Assembly (NCBI GenBank): GCA_903939755.1
Contig: CAJAII010000020.1
Coordinates: 62,001-126,000 of the forward strand
DNA: 64,000 bases
Origin: an uncultured Flavobacteriales bacterium
GTDB lineage: Bacteria > Bacteroidota > Bacteroidia > Flavobacteriales_D > Crocinitomicaceae
Direction: 5' to 3'
Shown here: piece after piece, positions 18,821-27,602 of the stretch
Layout of the letters: every line of letters begins with the position of its first letter
Position numbering within the stretch: position 1 is the stretch's first letter
Made by a program: the position numbers and the translations under genes
The notes under the pieces: generated by a model
Told to the model about the DNA's origin: nothing
What the model saw: only the letters and a program-made list of their open reading frames with translations
Database searches by the model: none

Positions 18821-20149
18821 TTATTTTCTTGGGAATATTTCTATTAATGTTCCATTGGTTGGACCAAAAAGATTTAATCCCTCTGGAATTGTGAGTCTGT
18901 TTTGATAATTCAAGCTTATAATTTCGGCTTCGTTTTCATATAGTACTGTCCTGAGCTCTATTTTTTCGTTGGAAACAAAAATCCAATTAAATTGATTTAC
19001 GGCTCCAGCGTCTCTTGTCCATGGTTTTAGGTCATCGGCTGCACGAAGTGGAGCTCCCCAACAGCCTTCGCCGGCGTAGATAATGCCATTTTTGTCGTCT
19101 CTAATAAATCCTTCTGACGATTCAGGTGAATTACTACTCACAATAGGCCAAGTAACTTTACAGGTATGGGAGTCATTTTCTAAGCAAAGTGGTAGGTTTT
19201 TGTATTTTTCAAAAAGCGGAACGAAGTTTTTGTATTGGGTTTCCATTTCTTTTTTCGCCTTGACGTGTGCTCGAATGGGGCGGTGGTATTGGGCGATTTG
19301 CCAAGTATATTCTTTGTGCTTGGCTAATGCAGAACGTAGAAATATTTTTTGTCTCCCTATTTTCAAGATTTCGGAATTTAAGGAAACGATATGCAGTAAA
19401 TCTCCCCCAAAGGTGGTGGAGTAAAATAACTTGCGATTAGGTAAATCAAAAAGTTGATAAATTACTTTGTTGCTTAATTCGTGATTGCCTCTTGTAACGA
19501 GCATCGGGGTAATACGCCCGTCTCTTGCCACGGTGTTTTCCCAATCTAAGAACCATTCTACCCATTGTTTTTCTGTATCAAGGCCAATAAAGTCTCCGTT
19601 AAACAAAACAGCTGTTACATATAGCTTTGGGACTAATTTATTGGCTTTCACTCTCACGGGACGATTATCTCTTGAATCTCCGCCTGCAATAAATGTCAGG
19701 GGTATTTCAGGGCGATTTGGAGCAGTTCTAAAATAATATAATTGGCTTAATCCAGTATTATCTTTTAGTATGAAATAGTAGGTTTTGTTGGGAATAAGGT
19801 CCTTTAATCGAACAATTTTATTATTCATTCCTCTCATATTATTGGACGATGAGAGTTTATAGCGGTGTGCAAATTGATTGATACTTGGATCAATGGTGTC
19901 TAAATATAAACCTTCGAATTCCCCTTCCACTTGATCCCAAATGATACTTGCTTTTGTGGAGGCGTCATCGTTAAATATAACGCGTACAAATCTTGTTTTT
20001 GAAAAGCCAAGATTGGATAATACAAGAAAAGTAAGGAGTATGCTTAATTTTCTTGAGTGTATTTCTGTTGGAAGGAGCAAAATTCCGTTGATTAGTTTAT
20101 TTTCGAAAGACAAAAATACGCTAGAATAGTTAATATTTTGCACGCTCAT
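18821..20149 (-). CDS. Secreted metallophosphoesterase with N-terminal fibronectin-like domain (purple acid phosphatase type)
   Basis: After a hydrophobic export signal (ILLTFLVLSNLGFS) comes a beta-sandwich (RFVRVIFNDDASTKASIIW), as in the N-terminal domain of purple acid phosphatases. The calcineurin-like domain follows with metal-binding motifs GGDSRDN, FNGDFIG and RGNHE, then histidines in QYHRPIRAH and ENDSHTC. It probably hydrolyses phosphomonoesters outside the cytoplasm; the substrate is unknown. The ATG at 20149 gives 442 residues with about 34 residues before the hydrophobic core, which is long. A TATTTTTG box inside this stretch (20110-20117) suggests a start further down, possibly the TTG before LLPTEIHSRK. 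The start is uncertain. Confidence 0.8.
   Translation of the reverse strand: MSVQNINYSSVFLSFENKLINGILLLPTEIHSRKLSILLTFLVLSNLGFSKTRFVRVIFNDDASTKASIIWDQVEGEFEGLYLDTIDPSINQFAHRYKLSSSNNMRGMNNKIVRLKDLIPNKTYYFILKDNTGLSQLYYFRTAPNRPEIPLTFIAGGDSRDNRPVRVKANKLVPKLYVTAVLFNGDFIGLDTEKQWVEWFLDWENTVARDGRITPMLVTRGNHELSNKVIYQLFDLPNRKLFYSTTFGGDLLHIVSLNSEILKIGRQKIFLRSALAKHKEYTWQIAQYHRPIRAHVKAKKEMETQYKNFVPLFEKYKNLPLCLENDSHTCKVTWPIVSSNSPESSEGFIRDDKNGIIYAGEGCWGAPLRAADDLKPWTRDAGAVNQFNWIFVSNEKIELRTVLYENEAEIISLNYQNRLTIPEGLNLFGPTNGTLIEIFPRK
20110..20117 (-). promoter_or_regulatory. -7 box TATTTTTG inside the 5' end of the phosphoesterase frame
   Basis: An exact TAnnTTTG match on the minus strand, 33 bases into the longest frame. 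If active, the phosphoesterase would be translated from a later non-ATG start. No -33 element is evident. Confidence 0.3.
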
Positions 20150-20356
20150 CCGAAAGTTTTGTAGAAATGCTAGTTATTCTCTTTTATCCTAATGAAATTC
20201 TTGTTTTATCTCAATGTAAGAAGAAGACAAGTCTATTTTCTTCAATTTCTTTCTTCATTTCGCCAAAAATTTAATTGCCTTTGATTCCACCAAAGACTTC
20301 ATCTGCCTAATTGCGACTAGATTCAGTTGTATAATCCTTTTTTGAGATGGCAAGCC

Positions 20357-21076
20357 TTATTGAATGAGTAGCGCATTAATACTTTCCATATTGCTCAACA
20401 CCACCAATTGCTCTAAAGTAGCGTGATCACGGATATTTCCTTCTGATGTTGGATGCTGTTTTTTCCAAAGCTGTGCATTAACTCCAAACAAGGCAACATT
20501 GAGAAGGTCTGCTTCATTGGCATAAATTAGTGAAGCTTGCTCTTTTGTTACGGTAACTGGAATTAAATTTTCTTTGTTTGCGTCTGTATGAATTTGATAA
20601 TTTATTTTTGCGATGCTTCGTTGAACAGACCATTGAAGGTTTTTCTGTTTAGCCTCTACTTCTTTAAGTCGTTGGAATTCTTTAATGAGATAAAGTTTGA
20701 ATTCAATTGAAATCCAACTGGCAAATTCCAGCGCAATATCTTTATGGGCATAGGTTCCACCATATCTGCCTGACGATGAAATTATTCCAATTGCGTTGGT
20801 GCTTTGAATCCATTTTTTTGGAGTTAACACAAAACTATTTAGTCCTGAGTCTTTTTTAAACCCGTCGAATTCGACGGGTTTAAAATGGGGATTGTAAATT
20901 TGCTCCAAAAGACCTAAAAGCTCAATAGTATTTCTATTTCTTAACCAATTTTTTATAATGTCATCACATTGACTTTTATTCCTGAATTTAGCAATATCCG
21001 TTAAGGAAAGATAATCATTTCCTTTCTGATTTTTTAGCTGAACTGTAAGTCCATTTACTTCAATTTCTTTATTCAT
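20357..21076 (-). CDS. KilA-N domain DNA-binding protein
   Basis: The 239-residue protein opens with the KilA-N fold (VNGLTVQLKNQKGNDYLSLT, then RNTIELLGLLEQIYNPHFKP) and continues with the segment typical of Bacteroidetes KilA-N proteins: RYGGTYAHKDIALEFASWIS and FKLYLIKEFQRLKE. KilA-N domains bind DNA and are common in phages and mobile islands. The C-terminal half (about 145-239) includes ALFGVNAQLWKKQHP, shared by chromosomal relatives of unknown role. It stands alone with over 200 bases on each side, consistent with single-gene acquisition. The coding sequence contains a 32-bp perfect palindrome. The ATG start is clear. Confidence 0.85.
   Translation of the reverse strand: MNKEIEVNGLTVQLKNQKGNDYLSLTDIAKFRNKSQCDDIIKNWLRNRNTIELLGLLEQIYNPHFKPVEFDGFKKDSGLNSFVLTPKKWIQSTNAIGIISSSGRYGGTYAHKDIALEFASWISIEFKLYLIKEFQRLKEVEAKQKNLQWSVQRSIAKINYQIHTDANKENLIPVTVTKEQASLIYANEADLLNVALFGVNAQLWKKQHPTSEGNIRDHATLEQLVVLSNMESINALLIQ
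20854..20885. repeat. 32-bp perfect palindrome within the KilA-N gene
   Basis: Each strand reads TTTTAAACCCGTCGAA followed by its exact reverse complement, with 16-base arms and no loop. In the coding frame it gives KPVEFDGFK. It could form a cruciform or a strong RNA hairpin, or be a binding site for the encoded DNA-binding protein. Confidence 0.9.
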
Positions 21077-21304
21077 ATATTCTTTTTAAACTAAACATAC
21101 GAAAAATTAATCAAAATAAAGATTGCTTTTTAATCAAATAAAAACACATTTAGCTTCGGGTCTAAATTGTTGGCTTGCAAAATTAGGCAACAATAATCCT
21201 TGGTTAAGTTGGTTTTAGCACGATAATAAAATGCCAGAAGAGTAGAAATTTGTATATTTATTACTTTCACAGGTATTTGATGATTAAATGGAATGAAAAT
21301 TGGT

Positions 21305-21312
21305 TAAATTTG
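21305..21312 (+). promoter_or_regulatory. -7 box TAAATTTG five bases before the start of the secreted repeat protein
   Basis: An exact TAnnTTTG match followed by GACAC and the ATG at 21318. A TTTG at 21276-21279 is 25 bases away, longer than the usual spacing. Confidence 0.4.
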
Positions 21313-21317
21313 GACAC

Positions 21318-22400
21318 ATGAAATTAGTGCTATTTTCTTTTCTTTTCTTTTTCTCCCTTTCCTCCACTTGCCAGGCCGTAATTCCGGTTATAAACTTCAA
21401 TAATTTTTTCATGAGTTTTAATAATGGTTTTTTTAACCAAATTGAAGTTCAGGCTATTAATGGATATAAAGCGGGCGATGAGTTGGTGGCTTATATCGAT
21501 AATCGGGGTAATCTTCGCTTATACGATGGTAAAGTCCGAAAAGACATTACGAATCTAAACGTCGATTACCGTGTATCGGATCACTTATTGGGTTATAAAA
21601 TTGGTCCAACGCTCAACATGTGGGATGCAGGAAAGTTACAAACGCTCACTTACTTCGGTAGGGAATTTTTGGTGAAGGATAGCCTAATCGTATACGAAGA
21701 TACACGCTTTAATACGCTAAATGTTTATTGGAATAAAACGACCACTTCGCTAGCGACTGTTATGGGGGAATTGTCAATTCCGTCATCGGTTGGTGAGAAT
21801 ATGTTGGTATTTAAGGATAATGGAAACATTTATAAAATATTTTGGCAAGGATTGATTTTTGAAATAGGTTCTTGGAATGGAGGTGCCATTGATTTTCAAA
21901 TTGGAACGGATATTTTATGTTTTAATGATCCTACCACTCGTACTTTTGTGGCGTTTCAAAACGGACAATTTATTGATGTGCAACCTCAATTTATGCGTAA
22001 ATATAAAGCTGGTAGAGGCTTTATCGCCTATGAAGATCTAAATGGGAATTTGTATATGTATAAAAATGGTCAAATCGAACAACTTTCTAATTTCTCGCCC
22101 ACATTTTGGGACGTAAAAGATGATTTAGTCGTTTGGTCAGAAAATTCTTATCTTTTTGCTTATTCTAATGATCGAAAAATTGAAGTCGCTAATTTCACGC
22201 CGACAGACTACTTGATAAAAAATAATATTTTGGCTTTCCGTAACATCATGGGGGGGGTTAGCGCCCTAGTTGACGGGAAAATTGAGGAAATATCCAATGT
22301 TCAAAAAGCGGAATATGAAATTTATGGAAATTCAGTTCTAGTGAAACTCTTTAACCATAGCAATGTGGTATTTCAAAAAGGACAAAAGTATTCTAATTGA
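21318..22400 (+). CDS. Secreted beta-repeat protein, function unknown
   Basis: The frame opens at a TTG at 21300, but the ATG at 21318 starts a normal signal peptide (MKLVLFSFLFFFSLSSTCQA), giving 360 residues. The mature protein is made of short repeating beta units of about 40-50 residues with a recurring pattern: hydrophobic strand, then a polar turn such as YEDTRFNTLNVYW, YEDLNGNLYMYKNGQIEQL or SENSYLFAYSNDRKIEV. This suggests a beta-propeller-like fold. No sorting domain is seen, so periplasmic or outer-membrane location is likely. It overlaps the next frame's 5' end and lies in one operon with an NlpC/P60 hydrolase, hinting at a peptidoglycan-related job. I do not recognise the family. 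Confidence 0.72.
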   Translation: MKLVLFSFLFFFSLSSTCQAVIPVINFNNFFMSFNNGFFNQIEVQAINGYKAGDELVAYIDNRGNLRLYDGKVRKDITNLNVDYRVSDHLLGYKIGPTLNMWDAGKLQTLTYFGREFLVKDSLIVYEDTRFNTLNVYWNKTTTSLATVMGELSIPSSVGENMLVFKDNGNIYKIFWQGLIFEIGSWNGGAIDFQIGTDILCFNDPTTRTFVAFQNGQFIDVQPQFMRKYKAGRGFIAYEDLNGNLYMYKNGQIEQLSNFSPTFWDVKDDLVVWSENSYLFAYSNDRKIEVANFTPTDYLIKNNILAFRNIMGGVSALVDGKIEEISNVQKAEYEIYGNSVLVKLFNHSNVVFQKGQKYSN

Positions 22401-22405
22401 GGTCA

Positions 22406-23281
22406 ATGAAAATATTCGTCGCTTTCTTCATTTCGCTTTTCATTACGCAGGCTTTATCTCAAGTTCCACAATTTGATAAATTAGAACAGTTGTATGATCA
22501 GCAACATTTTAAATTGGTCTTCAGGAAATCCAACTTCTTATTGGATAATCCCACATATGATTATTCTTCTCTCCCAATTTATTATAAGTCGATTAGTAGT
22601 TTGCAATTGTATCGCGATGATCGATGGAGAAAAAATCACAGTGCAGCTTTTGATGAGGCTATTGCTGCTTTTGAAACGATTAATAGTACAACGAAAGGTC
22701 GGAAATTATTAGTGGCGCATCAGCAAGAGTTAATGGCGCTTAAATTGGATTTAAATGCTTGGCTAGCTGATTTGACAAGAAGGAAAGAGAAGGATCTGGC
22801 TTATTTTTTCGCGTTAAAAATCACTTCTTTATTTGAAGGAATTGAATTGGTCGCCATCGATGAAACGTATAGTTGGGTGCCTCCAAGCAACCAGCTGCTA
22901 GAAAAAAGAATAGCTATCATTGAATTCGCAAGAAAGCAATTAGGTGTACCTTATGTTTGGGCAGGTGAAAGTCCTGATGGATTTGATTGCAGTGGATTTA
23001 CTTCTTTTGTTTTAGCTTCTGACAATATTAAACTCCCTCGGCGTGCGAAAGATCAATACGATGCCTCTATTAAAATAAGTTCCGACAAAGCGCAAATTGG
23101 CGATTTAGTTTTCTTTTCAAATGGGGGAGAGGTTACCCATGTTGGAATTCTTGTTTCCGAGCTAGGAAAAGAAAAGGTCATGATTCATGCAAGCAGCAGC
23201 AAAGGAATTACCTTCGATAAAATTGATGGTTCTGCTTATTGGCAAAAGCGAATTTATGGATTCGGTTCCTTTATCAAATAG
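22406..23281 (+). CDS. Secreted NlpC/P60 peptidoglycan endopeptidase
   Basis: A signal peptide (MKIFVAFFISLFITQALSQ) is followed by a helical region of about 140 residues with no known domain, then a C-terminal NlpC/P60 domain. Catalytic cysteine C195 sits in SPDGFDCSGF, the histidine H245 in EVTHVGIL, and GDLVFF between them is typical. Such enzymes cut stem peptides between D-Glu and the diamino acid. The frame opens upstream at TTG 22397, overlapping the previous stop; the ATG at 22406, preceded by GAGGTCA, is the more natural start. It is co-transcribed with the secreted repeat protein. Confidence 0.88.
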   Translation: MKIFVAFFISLFITQALSQVPQFDKLEQLYDQQHFKLVFRKSNFLLDNPTYDYSSLPIYYKSISSLQLYRDDRWRKNHSAAFDEAIAAFETINSTTKGRKLLVAHQQELMALKLDLNAWLADLTRRKEKDLAYFFALKITSLFEGIELVAIDETYSWVPPSNQLLEKRIAIIEFARKQLGVPYVWAGESPDGFDCSGFTSFVLASDNIKLPRRAKDQYDASIKISSDKAQIGDLVFFSNGGEVTHVGILVSELGKEKVMIHASSSKGITFDKIDGSAYWQKRIYGFGSFIK

Positions 23282-23403
23282 TTCCTTTCTCTAACTTAAA
23301 ATAGTAAATGGATGGAGCGAAGTCGAAAGACACGAGCAAATGAAAATAGCATGTGGATTGCTTCTATATACTGTTGGATAGGACAGGACTAATCCTTATT
23401 CCC

Positions 23404-23973
23404 TCAAACGCTATTATCTTGATCAATAATTGGTTTTGGTTCACCGTCCTTGGGAATGGTCTTCTTTTCTTTATTTACCATTAGATTTCCAATAATGGAG
23501 ATTAACAATGCGCAAATTCCTCCAATAATTGTGATTTTATTTATCAATTCTGATGAAAAAGAAAAGGCAATTGTTGTGCAGGATAAAAGAAAGAAAATAG
23601 ATAATACGCCAATGCTAAGTTTCCTCATTTTTGAATTAGTGTGCCAAATCAATGCACACCAAGACGAATAGAAATTGCTAACTACTGGAAGTAATAAGAG
23701 GTGTCCATAATCGCCCAATTTATCGGGAAGTTTAACCAGTAATATCGCCAAGGAAATATAAATAAATATGTGAATCGATGACAATATTTTTACGAAATAA
23801 TTGAGGTGTAAATAACTGCTCCCAATTATTAATACTGGTCCAATGGAATAAACAAGGAATTTTGGAGCGCTAATACTGGAAAATGTAATGGATTGGAAAA
23901 GCGAAAACAACAGAATGAAAATAGCGATGATGAACAGTAATAACCAAACATTTTTTATAAATCTCTTAAGCAT
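23404..23973 (-). CDS. Small multi-pass membrane protein, unknown family
   Basis: The 189-residue protein has about six hydrophobic segments (for example LLLFIIAIFILLFSLF near residue 11 and IGGICALLISIIGNLMV near 150) and a polar C-terminal tail rich in lysine and proline (KEKKTIPKDGEPKP). No family is recognised. Its ATG overlaps the stop region of the upstream ureohydrolase gene by eight bases, so it is the last gene of the phosphoribosyltransferase-murQ-ureohydrolase operon. Confidence 0.65.
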   Translation of the reverse strand: MLKRFIKNVWLLLFIIAIFILLFSLFQSITFSSISAPKFLVYSIGPVLIIGSSYLHLNYFVKILSSIHIFIYISLAILLVKLPDKLGDYGHLLLLPVVSNFYSSWCALIWHTNSKMRKLSIGVLSIFFLLSCTTIAFSFSSELINKITIIGGICALLISIIGNLMVNKEKKTIPKDGEPKPIIDQDNSV

Positions 23974-25009
23974 TGTCCCTTCTATTTTTTTCTGTTAAAC
24001 AAACAAGTGTCCAGAGTGCTCTTGCACCAACATTGGCATCCCAATCGTCATTTTCTCCAGGACTGACTTCATTTAAATCAAAACCAATTATTTTTTTTCC
24101 GGCAGCTATTAACTTGAATAAAAGAAAACTAATTTCTTCTAGCTCGAATCCTCCTGGTACTGGGGTGCCTGTATTCGGACACAAAGCTGGGTTTAATCCA
24201 TCAATATCGAAAGAAATATAGATGTTTTGTGGTAATGTGTCGCAAATATCTGCCACTTGTTGGTCCCATGTTTTACCCGAAAATGACGCTTCTTTTAGGT
24301 CCCAATCATAAAAAGTATGTATTCTAGGATCACTTTTGGATAATAGCACCTCCGTTTCTGAAATATCTCGAATCCCAACTTGTACTAATTTAGATAAATT
24401 ACCACAGTTTTTTAAGGCATTATACATGATGCTGGCGTGTGATTGCTCAAATCCTTCGTATTGATCCCGGAGGTCTGCATGGGCATCTATTTGTAGAATT
24501 CCAAAGTCTGTGTATTTTTCGTTCAGTGCTTCAAGTAATCCCAATGGTGTAGAATGTTCTCCCCCAAGCACAGCAACAATTTTCCCTTGGTTTAATAGTT
24601 GGGTAGACCGCTCTCTTAAGTTATCTTTTAACGCTGCATGGGCTTTATTTATATAGGTCAATTCTTCCTTGTACTTATCTTGAGCTTTCAATTCGCCTTC
24701 ACTTTCTAAAAGTGCTAAATAGTGATTGCTCATCTCACAACATGTGGTATTTATTTCTTGCCACTCTGATGAAATGGGGGTCATAAATACTTTTGTATCG
24801 TAAGCACGCACTAATTGTGGATGAAAAAAATCTAATTGAGTGGACGCTGTTAATATTGCTTCTGGACCTTTGCAGGTTCCTTTCTTGTAGGAGGCGGTCG
24901 CATCCCATGGAATGGGGATGATTACCAATGTCGCATCTTCTTCTGTGTATGGGAAACCAAAAATGTTTCCATTGGCAATACCAACGCCATTAGGATCAAA
25001 AGTTGTCAT
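23966..25009 (-). CDS. Agmatinase/arginase family ureohydrolase
   Basis: The binuclear manganese site of the family is complete: H152 in LGGEHS, D175-x-H177-x-D179 in DAHADLR, and D268-x-D270 in SFDIDGLNP, with FDLNEVSP near the end. Such enzymes release urea from agmatine or arginine, or act on formimidoylglutamate. The 347 residues include an insertion of about 40 (around 100-140, charged and helical) compared with typical agmatinase. Agmatinase is the most likely activity but the substrate is not proven. Its ATG overlaps the murQ TGA (ATGA), indicating coupled translation. Confidence 0.85.
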   Translation of the reverse strand: MTTFDPNGVGIANGNIFGFPYTEEDATLVIIPIPWDATASYKKGTCKGPEAILTASTQLDFFHPQLVRAYDTKVFMTPISSEWQEINTTCCEMSNHYLALLESEGELKAQDKYKEELTYINKAHAALKDNLRERSTQLLNQGKIVAVLGGEHSTPLGLLEALNEKYTDFGILQIDAHADLRDQYEGFEQSHASIMYNALKNCGNLSKLVQVGIRDISETEVLLSKSDPRIHTFYDWDLKEASFSGKTWDQQVADICDTLPQNIYISFDIDGLNPALCPNTGTPVPGGFELEEISFLLFKLIAAGKKIIGFDLNEVSPGENDDWDANVGARALWTLVCLTEKNRRDNA

Positions 25010-25815
25010 TTTTTGGAATAAGCGTTAATTGCATTTCTTACGGAACCGAATTCTTTCAAGAGATCACCTGCTTCACCATACGTAATGTTTAATGCTTCTT
25101 GTATCATTAGGGTTCCTCGGTCTACTAATTTATGATTGCTTAGTTGCATGTCTACCATTTTATTTCCTTTCACACGTCCTAATCGGATCATTAGACAGGT
25201 GGATATCATGTTTAATACTAATTTCTGTGCCGTACCGGATTTCATTCTTGTACTGCCAGTAACAAATTCAGGTCCTACAACAGGTGTGATGGGATATTGA
25301 ACGCAACTAGAAAGTAAAGCTCCTGGATTACAACAAATACCCGCTGTTAAAAGTCCGTGTTTATTCGCTTCTTCTATGGCGCCTATCACGTAGGGCGTAC
25401 TTCCAGAAGCCGCAATTCCTACGAGTGTATCCATGGGTGTAATGTTATAAGCTTTTAGATCTTCCCATCCTTGGTTTTTATCGTCTTCCGCAAATTCTAC
25501 TGCTTTACGAATGGCTTTATCTCCTCCAGCTATAAGGCCCACCACTATGCCATGGTCAATTCCAAATGTAGGAGGACATTCACTTGCATCTACAATGCCT
25601 AATCTTCCACTTGTGCCAGCTCCAATATAAAATAGGCGCCCGTTTTGTTGCATTCGAATGATACACGCTTCAATAAATGCTTCAATTTGAGGAATTTCTT
25701 TTTCCACTGCTAGCGCTACTAATTGATCTTCTTTGTTAATATTGCTTAACAATTCAAGCGTCGATAATTTTTCTAAGTCATTGTAATTGGAACTTGTTTC
25801 CGTAATCCGTTTCAT
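25006..25815 (-). CDS. murQ: N-acetylmuramic acid 6-phosphate etherase
   Basis: MurQ splits the lactyl ether of MurNAc-6-phosphate to give GlcNAc-6-phosphate and D-lactate in murein recycling. The SIS-fold sugar-phosphate loop is GAGTSGRLG at 65-73, and the catalytic acids are E79 (in DASECPP) and E110 (in VEFAEDD), equivalent to E83 and E114 of E. coli MurQ. The EFVTGSTRMKSGTAQK motif is intact. At 269 residues it is slightly shorter than the 298 of E. coli, mainly at the C-terminus. No MurNAc phosphotransferase system or AnmK is next to it. It overlaps both neighbours by ATGA. Confidence 0.94.
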   Translation of the reverse strand: MKRITETSSNYNDLEKLSTLELLSNINKEDQLVALAVEKEIPQIEAFIEACIIRMQQNGRLFYIGAGTSGRLGIVDASECPPTFGIDHGIVVGLIAGGDKAIRKAVEFAEDDKNQGWEDLKAYNITPMDTLVGIAASGSTPYVIGAIEEANKHGLLTAGICCNPGALLSSCVQYPITPVVGPEFVTGSTRMKSGTAQKLVLNMISTCLMIRLGRVKGNKMVDMQLSNHKLVDRGTLMIQEALNITYGEAGDLLKEFGSVRNAINAYSKK

Positions 25816-26306
25816 ATCAAGTATGCTTTAGCATCTGTTTCATTTAATTCTATTTCAATACGGTCTTTTAAAGTGGTGGAAAGTCCAAGGCCAAAATAAT
25901 CTGCTTTTATTGGATAACGACGGTGCGTGCGATCAACTAAAACGACTGTTTTAATGGATTTGGTGGGCTGCTCTAAGAATTTCATTAAAGCGTATTGTAA
26001 AGTCTTTCCCGAATTAATAACGTCATCTACTAAGATGATAAAACCATATTTTAATTTCGCCTCATCCAAGCTTAACTTAATTTCTTTCGCCCAGGGCTCT
26101 TCTTTGTCTATTTCGATTTCAAAAACTTCCACATTTAGGGAAGAATTTTGCTTAATGATTTTGCTTAGTTCTTTAGCTAAGTGATAGCCATTGCCAATAA
26201 TGCCACCAATGAATATATTATTTTCCTCCGAACAATTTTCAATGATTTGATGACCTAAACGAATCGTTTTTTGTTGAATTTGTTGATGATTAAGGATCAC
26301 TTGCAT
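25812..26306 (-). CDS. PyrR-like phosphoribosyltransferase
   Basis: The 164-residue protein has the PRPP-binding loop ILVDDVINSGKTL (91-103) and a C-terminal segment VVLVDRTHRRYPIKADYFGL that matches the PyrR pattern (LVDRGHRELPIRPD in PyrR). PyrR proteins are uracil phosphoribosyltransferases and can attenuate pyr operons by binding RNA. Which function holds here is open; no pyr gene or obvious attenuator is nearby. It is the first gene of the operon with murQ, the ureohydrolase and a membrane protein. Confidence 0.82.
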   Translation of the reverse strand: MQVILNHQQIQQKTIRLGHQIIENCSEENNIFIGGIIGNGYHLAKELSKIIKQNSSLNVEVFEIEIDKEEPWAKEIKLSLDEAKLKYGFIILVDDVINSGKTLQYALMKFLEQPTKSIKTVVLVDRTHRRYPIKADYFGLGLSTTLKDRIEIELNETDAKAYLI

Positions 26307-26324
26307 AACGCAGAATTATTTAAG

Positions 26325-26332
26325 CAAAGATA
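26325..26332 (-). promoter_or_regulatory. -7 box TATCTTTG of the phosphoribosyltransferase-murQ operon
   Basis: An exact TAnnTTTG match on the minus strand, 18 bases before the ATG at 26306. The -33 position reads TTAA rather than TTTG. Confidence 0.5.
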
Positions 26333-26490
26333 CAAGTTCAGAATGAATTAATTAATAGTCATTGTAATTTGGATTAATATTATTTCGAGGCGCTTGATTT
26401 ATGGAGTTCTTAATGAAAATAGGTTTATTTTTAAGGGAGTGTATTTTCCTGTTAGCTAACTAATAGTTAATTATTGACTAATTTCGCGCT

Positions 26491-27510
26491 ATGTCAACTG
26501 GGAGGGATTTATATCAAATACTAAAAGTTTTATCGCTTCGTAAGAGTTGGAATTTAGTGTTGCTGAAAGTAAGTTACTGGTGGAGTAAACTCTTTAAAAG
26601 GTCCGTATTACTTGGTAGCCCTTTTAGTTTGAGTATTGAGCCAACCACTGCTTGTAACCTTGCTTGTCCTGAATGTCCGAGTGGCTTAAAGCAGTTTTCA
26701 CGCCCTACGGGAAAATTGGATTTGGAGCTCCACCGTCAAATGTTAGCTCAGGTAAAAAAATCCGTTTTTTATATTAATTATTATTTTCAAGGGGAACCAT
26801 TTTTACATCCTCAATTTTTGGATTTGATTCGGGAAGCGAAGCTTGCAAAAATGTATACCGCAACGTCTACGAATGCTCATTTCATTGATAAAGCCAAAGC
26901 CATAGAAATTATTGATTCGGGGCTGGATAGATTGATTATTTCTGTGGATGGAATTACACAGGCGACTTATGAGCAATACCGTGTGAATGGCAGTTTATCA
27001 AAAGTGTTGGAAGCATCTGCCTTTTTAGTGGAAGCTAAAATGGAACGTAACTCACCAACGCCTTTTCTGATCTTTCAATTTCTAGCGGTAAAACCGAATG
27101 AATCCGAAATACCCGCAGTTTTTACGCTGGCAAAAGAAATAGGGATTGACGAGGTCCGAATTAAAACAGCGCAATTATACGATTTTAAGAACGGAAATAG
27201 TTTGATGCCTGAAAAAGAAGAATATGCGCGTTATGCCAAGCAATCCGACGGGACATATAAATTAAAAGGTCGTCAGGGAAATCATTGCTGGCGCATGTGG
27301 TCCGGAAGTGTCTTAACCTGGGATGGCAAGGTTGTTCCTTGTTGTTTTGACAAAGATGCGTCGCACGTTCTTGGTAATATGAAAGAACACTCCTTTGATC
27401 AAATATGGAAGTCTAAGGCCTATAAGCAGTTCAGATTTTCTATTCTAAAAAATAGACAGGAAATTGACATCTGCAAAAATTGTTCTGAAGGAACAAAGGT
27501 TTGGTCGTAA
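26491..27510 (+). CDS. Radical SAM protein with C-terminal SPASM-type cysteines
   Basis: The radical SAM cluster motif CNLACPEC gives C55, C59 and C62 (CX3CX2C). A GEPFLHPQF motif for SAM binding follows. The C-terminal part holds further cysteines (NHCWRMW, VVPCCFDKD, ICKNCSEG) in the SPASM pattern, where auxiliary Fe-S clusters bind. SPASM enzymes often modify peptides or act in cofactor maturation. No short precursor peptide gene is evident beside it, so the substrate is unknown. Before the radical SAM domain are 45 residues that are helical and basic (LKVSYWWSKLFKRS) and may contact the membrane. It is monocistronic, with TAATTTCG four bases before the ATG. Confidence 0.88.
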   Translation: MSTGRDLYQILKVLSLRKSWNLVLLKVSYWWSKLFKRSVLLGSPFSLSIEPTTACNLACPECPSGLKQFSRPTGKLDLELHRQMLAQVKKSVFYINYYFQGEPFLHPQFLDLIREAKLAKMYTATSTNAHFIDKAKAIEIIDSGLDRLIISVDGITQATYEQYRVNGSLSKVLEASAFLVEAKMERNSPTPFLIFQFLAVKPNESEIPAVFTLAKEIGIDEVRIKTAQLYDFKNGNSLMPEKEEYARYAKQSDGTYKLKGRQGNHCWRMWSGSVLTWDGKVVPCCFDKDASHVLGNMKEHSFDQIWKSKAYKQFRFSILKNRQEIDICKNCSEGTKVWS

Positions 27511-27550
27511 AGCGAATTAGTAATGCCGCTGCTGATTTTTATGCACAAAA

Positions 27551-27582
27551 AAAATCCCGATTACCTTGAGCAACCGGGATGA
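27551..27582 (-). terminator. Rho-independent terminator after the riboswitch-controlled gene
   Basis: On the minus strand ATCCCGGTTGCT, loop CAA, then GGTAATCGGGAT form a 12-bp stem (some G-T pairs), followed directly by eight T. It stands about 20 bases after the stop of the beta-propeller gene. Confidence 0.85.
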
Positions 27583-27602
27583 AAGATGCACAAATAGAAA
27601 GC

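Noticed and set aside
23300..23340. GGAGCGAAGTCGAAAGACACGAG as part of a gene or repeat
   Set aside because: It is a short non-coding string between genes; similar strings occur in other Bacteroidetes gaps as I recall, but no second copy of this length was seen in the window.
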